Origin: Lentzea sp. | GTDB taxonomy: Bacteria; Actinomycetota; Actinomycetes; Mycobacteriales; Pseudonocardiaceae | DNA: 18,331 bases | NCBI GenBank assembly: GCA_030146905.1 | Contig: JASLAV010000938.1 | Coordinates: forward strand, 1 to 18,331 | Reading direction: 5' to 3' | Shown here: piece after piece, positions 6,636-13,451 of the stretch | Position numbering within the stretch: the stretch's first letter is position 1 | Layout of the letters: every line of letters begins with the position of its first letter | Position numbers and translations under genes: made by a program | Notes under the pieces: generated by a model | What the model was told of the DNA's origin: nothing | Database searches by the model: none | Seen by the model: the letters and a program-made list of their open reading frames with translations, nothing else

Positions 6636-7250
6636 TCAGGGGCACTGCTTCCGGAAATCGGATATCTCGTCGGCACTCGGGTGGCTGGCGTCGAGTGGCG
6701 CTGAGGGGGCGATCACCAATCGCCCGGCGGCCTCGGCCAAGCCGTCGTACTGCTCGTCCAACGCTCCGGCCGCACCGCTGAAATGGGCGATGAGGAGCAC
6801 CTCGGGACGAGGTCCGGGCTCGAGCACGTCGGCTATGCCACACGCGAGTTCGACCAGCTCCTGTGGATCCGGCGTGAGCTCGTCATGAGCTTCACATCTG
6901 GCGTCGGCCCGGACTCGGGCCTGCTCGAAGGACTCGTCGTCGTCCTCGTCGAGCGCGACCTTCAGATCATTGGAGAGATCCTGAAGCCCGGTGTCCAGGA
7001 CGCGGTTGCCCGCTTCGAGAAACGCGGTGGAGACGGCGTATCCGAGCTCCCGTCCGGCTTCGTGCTCCTCGACCGCGGCACGGCTCAGGTTCCGCTGGTG
7101 GAGGTGCAAGCCGCAGGCGAGATCCAGGTACCCCTGCGCACTCGGTTCGAACGGTTTGTCACGGGTCAGCCAGACCGCCGCGCCGACTGACATGAGAACG
7201 AGAACCGACGCGGCGACGACAACGGGCCTGCCCCACCGTCGCGTGATCAT
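6636..7250 (-). CDS. Membrane-anchored extracytoplasmic protein of unknown function (5' end probably frameshifted)
   Basis: A 204-aa protein from ATG 7250: a basic N-terminus (MITRRWGRP), one membrane helix (about 9-29), then an acidic, mostly helical domain outside the cell. Two cysteine motifs are repeated, LDLACGLHLH (43-52) and VELACGIADV, with more cysteines at ARCEAHDE and the C-terminal KQCP, suggesting disulfides. No family recognised. The same frame stays coding-like upstream of ATG 7250 (VAIPRWTAEELANLSLVAFG, G/C-rich third positions) but contains no ATG, GTG or TTG. Another frame upstream (from ATG 7408, ending HLSEVLVFGLGEYS) looks like the true N-terminus, joined by a one-base loss near 7331-7350. 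The corrected protein would have about 257 aa with a cytoplasmic head. It is divergent from a lipoprotein gene. The 157 bases at 6479-6635, towards merR, hold no gene I recognise. Confidence 0.7.
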   Translation of the reverse strand: MITRRWGRPVVVAASVLVLMSVGAAVWLTRDKPFEPSAQGYLDLACGLHLHQRNLSRAAVEEHEAGRELGYAVSTAFLEAGNRVLDTGLQDLSNDLKVALDEDDDESFEQARVRADARCEAHDELTPDPQELVELACGIADVLEPGPRPEVLLIAHFSGAAGALDEQYDGLAEAAGRLVIAPSAPLDASHPSADEISDFRKQCP

Positions 7251-7408
7251 CGTGCGATGCCAGCGAAAGGTGCCGAAGGCGACGAGAGACAGGTTGGCCA
7301 GCTCCTCCGCTGTCCAGCGGGGGATTGCGACCAGGGAAGGGAATACTCGCCGAGGCCGAACACCAGCACCTCGGACAGGTGCGGAGGATCGTGCTCACCG
7401 CTGCCCAT
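7251..7408 (-). pseudogene. Probable missing 5' part of the membrane-anchored protein gene
   Basis: Two reading frames complement each other here. Near 7408-7340, frame A gives HLSEVLVFGLGEYS. From about 7345 down to 7251, the frame of the downstream gene gives AIPRWTAEELANLSLVAFGTFRWHRT with 24 of 29 codons ending in G or C. A one-base loss in the C/T-rich run around 7331-7345 would unite them. Frame A itself ends at a TGA overlapping ATG 7250 (ATGA), which could instead be read as a small coupled ORF. The start at 7408 is a guess; the remaining stretch to 7605 contains only a possible promoter. Confidence 0.4.
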
Positions 7409-7495
7409 GGCCGGAGCGAGTCCTTTGCTCGAAGACATCCGGGTCAACGCAGCATCCGGCTTGGCCGGTCCGCCATGACGACGAGTGCTGGGTTG

Positions 7496-7524
7496 TTGTC
7501 CGTCTTCCGGCCGGGTGTCATCCT
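7496..7524 (+). promoter_or_regulatory. Possible promoter of the lipoprotein gene
   Basis: TTGTCC (7496-7501), a 17-bp spacer and CATCCT (7519-7524) lie about 80 bases before the GTG at 7606. Each hexamer matches the sigma-70 consensus only moderately. Confidence 0.3.
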
Positions 7525-7605
7525 GGTGGCATGGTCTCGCGGGCCGGCAGCCAAGCGCACTGGGACGACGGGAAGAAAGCCTGCGGGGCACCGTTGCGCT
7601 CAAAC

Positions 7606-8586
7606 GTGATCCGGTGTGGATGGATGTTGGCGGTGCTGCTGTTCATGGCGGCTTGTGCGTCTGAACCTGCGTCGACGCCACCACCACCTGCGCCGGCAAC
7701 GAGTGTCCCGTCTGCCGCGTTGCCGCGTACCACCGGCATCGCGGTCACGCCGGAGCAGTTGGCCAAGGCTGACCCGTGCGACCTGGCGAACCAGGACTCG
7801 CTGGCCAGGTTCGGCAAGGTGTCACTCGACATCGGCATCGCGTTCACCGAGTGCGAGCTGACCCTCCTGATAGGGCCCCACGACGTGGTGACCGTACAGG
7901 TCTCCTTCGAATTCGTGCCGTCCGCCGACGCGAAACCGATCACCCGCAACGGCGTGACGTTCTACGGCGACGAGGACACCAACTGGTGCCGCCGGTACGT
8001 CGTGGTGGCCGAACGGTCGACGATCTTCGTCGCCGCACGCCGTTCTCCGCTTCCCGGACCCGCGTGCGAGTTCGCAGACGCGGTGGTCGACGGGATGATG
8101 CCGCAGTTGGTGCGCGGAGAACTGAAACCGGCCGATCCGGCACCCGAATCCCTTGCGTGGCAGGACGCCTGCCACGCCATCGACTTCGCCGAGATCCGGC
8201 GGATCCTCGGTCGTGATCCCGTCACGCTGACCCCTGCGTACAACAACCAGACCTGCACGGTGGACACCGGTGGTCAGGCCGATCCCGGCATCCTGGTGAC
8301 CTTCACCCGCTCCAACCGGCCGAAAACCGACGAACAGACTGACCGCGAGATCACCATCGACGGCCACGAAGCGGTCACCGACACCTGGGTGGGCGGCGGC
8401 ACAGGCGCGAACCGCACGCTCCCGAGCTGTGCGGCCAAAGTGGTGTACCGACCTCTGGACCGCCCGATGGGTATCAAGCAGATCGAACAGCTGCAGGTCA
8501 GCGTGTACCGCGAGGCACCAGAGGACACCAGCTGCCAACCCGCGGCGGACCTGGCGACCGCAGCTCTCCGGAAACTGGGCGACTAG
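7606..8586 (+). CDS. DUF3558-like secreted lipoprotein with two related halves
   Basis: A 326-aa predicted lipoprotein. The signal peptide MLAVLLFMAAC ends in a lipobox with lipidated Cys17, followed by a Ser/Pro/Ala-rich linker (18-45). The mature part carries two similar blocks: ADPCDLANQDSLARFG with a partner Cys in FTECEL, and DACHAIDFAEIRRILG with a partner Cys in NQTCTVDTGG. This is the DPC-helix-Cys pattern of DUF3558, so it looks like a tandem pair of such domains, longer than usual for the family. The function is unknown; DUF3558 proteins are surface lipoproteins of actinobacteria. GTG 7606 gives a normal signal peptide but has no clear ribosome site. ATG 7531 is in frame and would add 25 residues. 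Divergent from the membrane-anchored gene. The TAG stop overlaps the left end of a foldback element. Confidence 0.75.
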   Translation: MIRCGWMLAVLLFMAACASEPASTPPPPAPATSVPSAALPRTTGIAVTPEQLAKADPCDLANQDSLARFGKVSLDIGIAFTECELTLLIGPHDVVTVQVSFEFVPSADAKPITRNGVTFYGDEDTNWCRRYVVVAERSTIFVAARRSPLPGPACEFADAVVDGMMPQLVRGELKPADPAPESLAWQDACHAIDFAEIRRILGRDPVTLTPAYNNQTCTVDTGGQADPGILVTFTRSNRPKTDEQTDREITIDGHEAVTDTWVGGGTGANRTLPSCAAKVVYRPLDRPMGIKQIEQLQVSVYREAPEDTSCQPAADLATAALRKLGD

Positions 8587-8749
8587 GGCCTGTGTCGAAG
8601 TCTCGTTCGATGGGAGCCGCGCCTGAGGTGGTTCATGGCGGTGCGGCCGGATGGGCCGCATACCGCTGTTGTACGTGGGCCGTCCGGCCGTGCCGCCAGG
8701 GGCCGCGTCAAGCCCGGCTATCGAGAACACGGACTTCGATACAGGCCCT
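8585..8749. mobile_element. MITE-like foldback element (no transposase)
   Basis: The left end AGGGCCTGTGTCGAAGTC (8585-8602) and the reverse complement of the right end (8732-8749) match at 17 of 18 bases. Such ends resemble IS terminal inverted repeats. An internal imperfect 21-bp inverted repeat (8637-8657 with 8677-8697) shares the same centre of symmetry (8667), so the whole 165-bp unit can fold into one long hairpin. It contains no transposase and probably moved in trans. Flanks CTAG/CTGG give only a weak hint of target duplication. It sits exactly between convergent genes and may also act as a terminator. The rest of the gap (8750-8866) shows nothing recognisable. Confidence 0.6.
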
Positions 8750-8866
8750 GGCAGGGGGCCTCATGCACGTCGATGAGAGCCAGGCCCCGCGCATCCGGCC
8801 CGGCTGTGGCGACGTCCCGCCCTGCAGCGCGCCATCCCGCGGTGAGCCGTCGAATGGTGGAGACGG

Positions 8867-10468
8867 TCAGCCGAAGTCGTTCCAGAACGCGCACTGGTGC
8901 GCGCTGGTGGCGTCCACCGGGGCGATCCCGCCCGTACCGGTGCGGAACTGCTGGGAGACCGGCGAGTGCGGGGTCACCGGCGGCCAGCGCGGGGTGTCTC
9001 CATTGGGATCGCCGGTTCGTGCGAACCGGGTCCAGTAGCCGATCATGGTAGTTGCCAGGGCTCGTTGTGGTTCGGTGTGCGGCACCCGGTTCCCGTTCCA
9101 GTCCACCGGTTTCCCGGCCATGTCGAACAAGTAGGTCAGCTCTGCACCGTGTCCGGCACCATCGGGCATCGAACCCGGGGGAACCGGTGCGTAAGCCGGT
9201 GCGGTGCGGTCGGCGAACTCGTAGGCGAAGGTGGGCGTCCGCGCGGCGAACAGCTGTGCGTCGTGCAGCTGTGGGCAGGCCATGCTGCGGTCGGTGTCCA
9301 GCGCCGCCCACGCCAGTGCAGGGGTGTCGTAGTGGGCCAGCGGATAGCGTTGCCGCACACGTTCGCCGGCCGCGCCGAACGCCTGCTCGGTCAGGGTGTG
9401 GAACCGGTCAGGGGTGATCGGCAGGTCAGGCAGTTCGGACCAGGCGGTGACGAACCGGGCCTCGTCCCTCGTGTGCCCGGTGAGCACCGGCATCGTGGGA
9501 AACGCTCCTGCGGTGACCGCGTCGTCAGGAGCCAGCGGGAGCGTCGGCGTACCCGAAGCCGGGGCGCCGAACTCGATCATCCTGCCCAGCAACGCCTCGG
9601 CAGGAAGTGCGCGCAGGCAACGCAGTGCGTCCGGTCCGGCCGGACAGCCCAGCTCGGTCGCCGCCGCGGCTCCGCTCGCCACGACGTCCTGCCGGGAGGG
9701 CCAGTACGAGCGCTCGCCGGTCGAGGGAGTGGTGAACCCCGGTCCGATCGTCCAGCCCGCGAACGAGCAGCTGCCGCTCTGCAGGATCACCTTGTGGAAC
9801 AGGCCACGCGCGCGCGGTGAGGTCAGCTGGGCGCAGCTGTCGATGCCGCCCGCGGACTCGCCGAACAGCGTCACGTTCCTCGGGTCGCCGCCGAACGCCG
9901 CCGCGTTGTCCCGCACCCAGCGCAGCGCCGCCTGTTGGTCCAGCAGCCCGAACGAGCCCGAGTCGGCGAGTCCGGGATGGCCGAAGAAACCGAACACGCC
10001 GAGCCGGTAGTTGACCGTCACCACCACGACGTCACCACCGGTGGCCATCCGCCGCGCGTCGACTTCGTTTCCCGTGCCGCCGAAGTTGCCGCCGCCGTGC
10101 AACCACACCATGACCGGCTTCGGCCCAGGCGTGCGGCGTGGCGCGGTCACGTTCAGGTACAGGCAGTCCTCGCTGCTGGGGTCGAACTCGCCAGAAGCCT
10201 GGCGGCACGGCAGCGCGTGAGTGCCGGCATCACGCACGCCTGACCACGGAATCACCGATCGCGGTGCACGCCAGCGCAGCTCGCCGACAGGCGGCTTGGC
10301 ATAGGGCACACCGGAGAACCGGAGCACGTGGTCGTCCACCACGCCACGCACCAGCCCCGCCGTGGTGCGCACGATGTCTTCGGGTTCGCCGTCGACATCC
10401 GCCGACGCTCCCGTCACAAGCGCTGCCGCCACCGCTGTGCCTACTGCCGCGAATCGCCACCGGACCAC
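8867..10468 (-). CDS. Secreted type-B carboxylesterase/lipase
   Basis: A 533-aa alpha/beta hydrolase of the carboxylesterase type-B (PnbA/cholinesterase) family. The signal peptide is about residues 1-23 (ending VTGASA), then the mature start DVDGEPED. Family signatures: VPYAKPPVGELRWRAP (54-69), SEDCLYLNV (99-107), the oxyanion-hole motif HGGGNFGG (124-131) and the nucleophile elbow GESAG with Ser205. The triad partners are Glu336 (GHTRDEARF) and His440 (GAGHGAELTYLF). It should hydrolyse carboxylic esters outside the cell; the substrate is unknown. GTG 10468 was chosen because AAGGGGGAG lies 5 bases upstream and because it gives a clean signal peptide. The frame is open further (to 10588) but that would bury the signal. 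It is divergent from a two-component system, 192 bases apart, with phased repeats between. Confidence 0.92.
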   Translation of the reverse strand: MVRWRFAAVGTAVAAALVTGASADVDGEPEDIVRTTAGLVRGVVDDHVLRFSGVPYAKPPVGELRWRAPRSVIPWSGVRDAGTHALPCRQASGEFDPSSEDCLYLNVTAPRRTPGPKPVMVWLHGGGNFGGTGNEVDARRMATGGDVVVVTVNYRLGVFGFFGHPGLADSGSFGLLDQQAALRWVRDNAAAFGGDPRNVTLFGESAGGIDSCAQLTSPRARGLFHKVILQSGSCSFAGWTIGPGFTTPSTGERSYWPSRQDVVASGAAAATELGCPAGPDALRCLRALPAEALLGRMIEFGAPASGTPTLPLAPDDAVTAGAFPTMPVLTGHTRDEARFVTAWSELPDLPITPDRFHTLTEQAFGAAGERVRQRYPLAHYDTPALAWAALDTDRSMACPQLHDAQLFAARTPTFAYEFADRTAPAYAPVPPGSMPDGAGHGAELTYLFDMAGKPVDWNGNRVPHTEPQRALATTMIGYWTRFARTGDPNGDTPRWPPVTPHSPVSQQFRTGTGGIAPVDATSAHQCAFWNDFG

Positions 10469-10575
10469 TGCTGCTCCCCCTTCTGCGCATCGGACCGTCC
10501 CAGCCTGCGGCCCGGCTCCTGCGGCCCACCAGTCACGAACGGGTGGCACCGGTGCGCCGGTCGGTTGGCCGTCCG

Positions 10576-10610
10576 CGACGAAAGTCATTCATGGCACGAC
10601 GAAAGTCATT
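10576..10610. promoter_or_regulatory. Two 14-bp direct repeats at 21-bp phase, candidate response-regulator sites
   Basis: CGACGAAAGTCATT occurs at 10576-10589 and 10597-10610, exactly 21 bp (two helical turns) apart, on the same face of the DNA. The second copy extends to a perfect dyad ACGAAA-GTCA-TTTCGT (10599-10614). Each copy holds the short dyad GAC-GAAA-GTC, similar in type to DesR/NarL-class sites. The location between the carboxylesterase and the kinase gene suggests binding by the response regulator encoded at 11833-12477. Confidence 0.6.
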
Positions 10611-10648
10611 TCGTGCGTGTGACCGGTACGCCTGCGATGCGGCGGACC

Positions 10649-10654
10649 TATCCT
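10649..10654 (+). promoter_or_regulatory. Leaderless -10 element of the two-component operon
   Basis: TATCCT is followed by exactly 6 bases and the GTG at 10661, placing the transcription start on the start codon. It lies 39 bases downstream of the phased repeats, so a protein bound there could contact RNA polymerase. Confidence 0.6.
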
Positions 10655-10660
10655 CCCGGA

Positions 10661-11836
10661 GTGATCGACGCTCCCCGCTGGCTGCCGCCGTTCACGGCGG
10701 TGCTGGCCGTGCTCGGCGCGCTGTTCGGGCTGGCGGTGCTCCCCGGCCCACCCGGCTCCCTGGTGCCCGCACTCACGGTCGGCGTGGTCGCGCAGCTCGC
10801 CGCGACCGCCGTGGTCCACCGGTTCCGCATGTCAGCTCCACACCTGGGTATGGCGGCGGTGACGGTGGTCGCGGCGCTGCTGTTCCTGCTCGGCTCCCCG
10901 TGGCGCCCGTTGCTGATCGCCCAAGGGGTGCCGTGGGTTCCGGTCATGCTGGCTTGGGCGACGATCCTCGCGGTGGACAACGCGCGCACTCCGCGTCAGT
11001 TGCGGATCGCTGCGGCGTTCGCGTTCCTCTACCCACTGGCTGCGGGCCTGCGCCAGATGCTGGACGGTGACGGTCCCTCCGCGCTGTCCACGCTGGCCGC
11101 CGCAGCCGCCCCGATTCTCGGTGGCCTGGCGATCGGGCTGGCAGGCCGGTTGCGGCGGGCACGGCGGGACCGGGTGGCCGCGCTCGCTCGTGAGCGGGCC
11201 GAGGTGGCCAGGCGGGCACGGGACGACGAGCGGCAGCGCCTGGCCGCGGAGATCCACGACAGCCTCGGCCACGTGTTGACCTTGCTGGTGTTGCAGGCCA
11301 ACGCGTTGACCGTCACCACCACCGACCACCATGCCCAGGACGCCGCGAGGCGGATGAGCCGCCTGGGCACCGACGGCCTCACCGAACTGCGGCAGCTGCT
11401 GCAGCTGCTCAGCCCGCCGGAGCGGGCCACCCCGGCTGTGGCCGCACTGGTGGACGACGCGCGGGCCGCGGGACAGGACGTGCTGCTCGACCTGACCGGG
11501 GACGTCGACGGGTTGCCCCCGGTCCTCGCGCGCATCCTGCACCAGGTGGTGCGGGAGGGCCTGACCAACGCCCGCCGACACGCGCCGGGCGCGACCACGA
11601 AGGTACGGGTCGCCGTGGGGGACGACGTGCACGTGGTTGTGCTCAACGGTCCCGGTGGCTCGGATCCCGGTCCGGGCACCGGGCGGGGACTGGCCGCGGT
11701 ACGGCACAACGTGGCCGTGCTCGGCGGGATCTGTGAGCACGCGCCCACCGATGACGGCGGCTACGCTCTGCGCATCAGCCTGCCCGCCGGCAGCGCTGAG
11801 GACTCGGACGACACCGGGGCGGGGGAGCAGCGGTGA
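10661..11836 (+). CDS. Two-component sensor histidine kinase (NarL/DesK type, HisKA_3)
   Basis: A 391-aa membrane kinase. The N-terminus has about five hydrophobic helices (residues 12-28, 36-54, 62-78, 92-106, 115-130, with another near 143-162) and no large extracellular sensor domain. A cytoplasmic coiled linker follows (RARRDRVAALARERAEVARRARDD). The HisKA_3 dimerisation box ERQRLAAEIHDSLGH holds phospho-acceptor His199. The HATPase domain shows an N-box (EGLTNARRHAP) and a G-box (GRGLAAVRHNV). GTG 10661 is supported by the leaderless -10; ATG 10637 is an in-frame alternative that would contain that -10. The stop overlaps the next start (GTGA), so kinase and regulator are translationally coupled. 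The signal is unknown. The divergent carboxylesterase is a likely target. Confidence 0.92.
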   Translation: MIDAPRWLPPFTAVLAVLGALFGLAVLPGPPGSLVPALTVGVVAQLAATAVVHRFRMSAPHLGMAAVTVVAALLFLLGSPWRPLLIAQGVPWVPVMLAWATILAVDNARTPRQLRIAAAFAFLYPLAAGLRQMLDGDGPSALSTLAAAAAPILGGLAIGLAGRLRRARRDRVAALARERAEVARRARDDERQRLAAEIHDSLGHVLTLLVLQANALTVTTTDHHAQDAARRMSRLGTDGLTELRQLLQLLSPPERATPAVAALVDDARAAGQDVLLDLTGDVDGLPPVLARILHQVVREGLTNARRHAPGATTKVRVAVGDDVHVVVLNGPGGSDPGPGTGRGLAAVRHNVAVLGGICEHAPTDDGGYALRISLPAGSAEDSDDTGAGEQR

Positions 11837-12477
11837 GCACGGATCCCCAACCGGTGCCGGTCGTCGTGGTGGACGACGAGCCCATGGTGTGCGAGTTCCT
11901 GCGCACCATCCTGTCCGCGACCGGCGAGATCACCGTGGCCGCGGTGGCACACGACGGCACCGAGGGCATCGCCATGACCCGTCGGCACCATCCCTCGGTG
12001 GTGCTGATGGACCTGAGGATGCCGGGCATGGACGGAGCCGCCGCGACCCGCGAGATCCGCGCACTGCCCGACCCGCCCGCCGTCGTCGCGATGACCACCT
12101 TCGACACCGACGAACACGTATTCGCCGCCCTCGACGCCGGAGCGCACGGCTTCCTGCTCAAAACCACCCCACCGAACCAACTGGTACCGCTGGTGCTGGC
12201 CGCGGCGACCGGTGCGTCGGTGCTCTCTCCCGAGGCACTGCGCCGGTTGCGTGAGCGCCGCGCACCCAAGCCCCGCCCGCGCCCCGACGCGGAACTGGAC
12301 GCACTCGGCGAACGGGAGCGCGCGGTCCTCGCACTGGTCGCAGAAGGACTGTCCAATGCGGACATCGCCGCCCGGCTCTACCTCAGTGAGGGCACCGTGA
12401 AAGGACACGTCTCCCGGCTGATGGCACAGCTGCACTGCGCCAACCGCACACAGCTCGCCTTGCGCGCGGCCCGATGA
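11833..12477 (+). CDS. NarL/FixJ (LuxR-HTH) response regulator
   Basis: A 214-aa response regulator. The receiver domain spans residues 8-125: acidic pair Asp14/Asp15, phospho-acceptor Asp60 (VVLMDLRMPGMDG), a Thr in VAMTTF and Lys110 (GFLLKTTPP). A Pro/Arg linker (144-153) leads to a LuxR-type helix-turn-helix: LGERERAVLALVAEGLSNADIAARLYLSEGTVKGHVSRLMAQL. All catalytic residues are present, so it should be phosphorylated by the kinase whose gene it overlaps by 4 bases. Candidate binding sites are the phased repeats at 10576-10610. It may control its own operon and the carboxylesterase. Two hairpins follow the stop. Confidence 0.93.
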   Translation: MSTDPQPVPVVVVDDEPMVCEFLRTILSATGEITVAAVAHDGTEGIAMTRRHHPSVVLMDLRMPGMDGAAATREIRALPDPPAVVAMTTFDTDEHVFAALDAGAHGFLLKTTPPNQLVPLVLAAATGASVLSPEALRRLRERRAPKPRPRPDAELDALGERERAVLALVAEGLSNADIAARLYLSEGTVKGHVSRLMAQLHCANRTQLALRAAR

Positions 12478-12486
12478 CGGCTGCGA

Positions 12487-12513
12487 ATCGTGCCAGTCAC
12501 CGCTCGGCACGAT
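12487..12513. terminator. Hairpin after the two-component operon
   Basis: An 8-bp perfect stem ATCGTGCC/GGCACGAT with an 11-base loop begins 9 bases after the response-regulator stop. There is no T-run. Confidence 0.5.
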
Positions 12514-12526
12514 CGGCGCGTGCGCT

Positions 12527-12555
12527 CGAGGTTGAGCCGTCAATGCTCGACCTCG
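12527..12555. terminator. Second hairpin in the convergent gap
   Basis: An 11-bp stem (CGAGGTTGAGC with GCTCGACCTCG, one G-U or mismatched position) and a 7-base loop lie between the response-regulator gene (+) and the TPR/OmpA-like gene (-). It probably terminates both transcripts. Confidence 0.5.
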
Positions 12556-12611
12556 CACCTCCAAGAATTGTCCAGTGGCCCCCTTTCACGGCCGCGACCG
12601 ATCCGAAGTGG

Positions 12612-13451
12612 CTACCGCGGGTCCACCTGAAGAGTCACGGTCCGGTTCAGGGCGGGGTCTGCGCCCGCGTGCGGGGCGCTCGACTGCTCCGCCGACCGCA
12701 GGACGAACGCGGTCGGCGGCTGGTCGCCCGCCACCGCGAGCACCTCGACGGCCGCGGCCGCCCTCGCCACGGCTGTCGCCGATCCGCCGGTCGCCGGGCC
12801 GCCGGGTACCGCCAGCCCGTGCCCCAGCACCGTCACGCGAACTTCTTTGCCGCGCAGCACCTGTCCCCAGCGTTCCAGCTGCTGCCGCCCCTGTGGGCTC
12901 AGCATGGTGCTGTCCGGCAGGAACATGCCCTGCAGGAACACCACGCGGACACCGGTGCCGATGGGTTCGACGCGTACGTCCGGGGTTGCCAGCGACGCCA
13001 TCAGCGCTGGGTCCGCGGTGTCCGGGGTGACGGCCACCGGCTGGGTCGCTGCCGGTGTGGATGTGCGGGCGTCGGGCGGTTGCTCGTCGTGTGCGGAGGT
13101 GATCGGGAGGAGCACGGCGGCCAGCGCGACGGTGACGAGCGCCAGTGAGCCGCCGATGAAGGCGATCGGTACCGGCTGGGCACGGCGCCTTCCCCTGGTG
13201 ATGTCGGAGATCAACCGCGTGCCGGCCAGTGCCGAGGCGTGCGCCGGGTCCGCGGACAGGACCTCGGCCCACACAGCCTCCGCCTCGGCCAGGTCACCGC
13301 GCTGGGCGTGCACTCTGGCGAGCAGGTCCAGGGTGGCCGGGTCACGGCCGAGGCCATCGAGGATCAGCTTCGCCGCGGCATGATCACCTGCCCGTGCCAG
13401 ATCCGCCGCTCGTGCCCGGTCGACATCGCGTGCGTGGGAAACGGCGTTCAT
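12612..13451 (-). CDS. TPR - single TM - OmpA-like domain protein (last gene of the Hsp70-like operon)
   Basis: A 279-aa protein. Residues 5-80 are TPR-like helices (AADLARAGDHAAAKLILDGL, LDLLARVHAQRGDLAEAEAVWAEVLSADPAHASAL). A basic stretch (RGRRRAQ) and one membrane helix follow (about 95-118), then a Thr/Pro/Ala linker (120-150). The C-terminal 168-276 region resembles an OmpA-like fold: VVFLQGMFLPDSTMLSPQGRQQLERWGQVL, VTVLGHG, VARAAAAVEVL and the final NRTVTLQV. OmpA domains commonly bind peptidoglycan; this one is diverged and the binding residues are not certain. Predicted topology: TPR inside, OmpA-like part outside. ATG 13451 overlaps the Hsp70 stop (ATGA), so translation is coupled. 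TPR domains often dock on Hsp70 tails, which suits the neighbour, but this is inference. Confidence 0.75.
   Translation of the reverse strand: MNAVSHARDVDRARAADLARAGDHAAAKLILDGLGRDPATLDLLARVHAQRGDLAEAEAVWAEVLSADPAHASALAGTRLISDITRGRRRAQPVPIAFIGGSLALVTVALAAVLLPITSAHDEQPPDARTSTPAATQPVAVTPDTADPALMASLATPDVRVEPIGTGVRVVFLQGMFLPDSTMLSPQGRQQLERWGQVLRGKEVRVTVLGHGLAVPGGPATGGSATAVARAAAAVEVLAVAGDQPPTAFVLRSAEQSSAPHAGADPALNRTVTLQVDPR

Noticed and set aside
6991..7605. Upstream extension of the lipoprotein frame to 6991
   Set aside because: It runs antisense through the membrane-anchored gene and would place the signal peptide and lipobox deep inside the protein.
8750..8866. Transposase remnant beside the foldback element
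   Set aside because: Translations in all frames show no DDE or IS5/IS427-type motif; only the ends look IS-like.
10469..10588. Longer carboxylesterase start at 10588
   Set aside because: It would put 40 Pro/Gly-rich residues before the signal peptide and overlap the phased repeats; GTG 10468 has a strong ribosome site.
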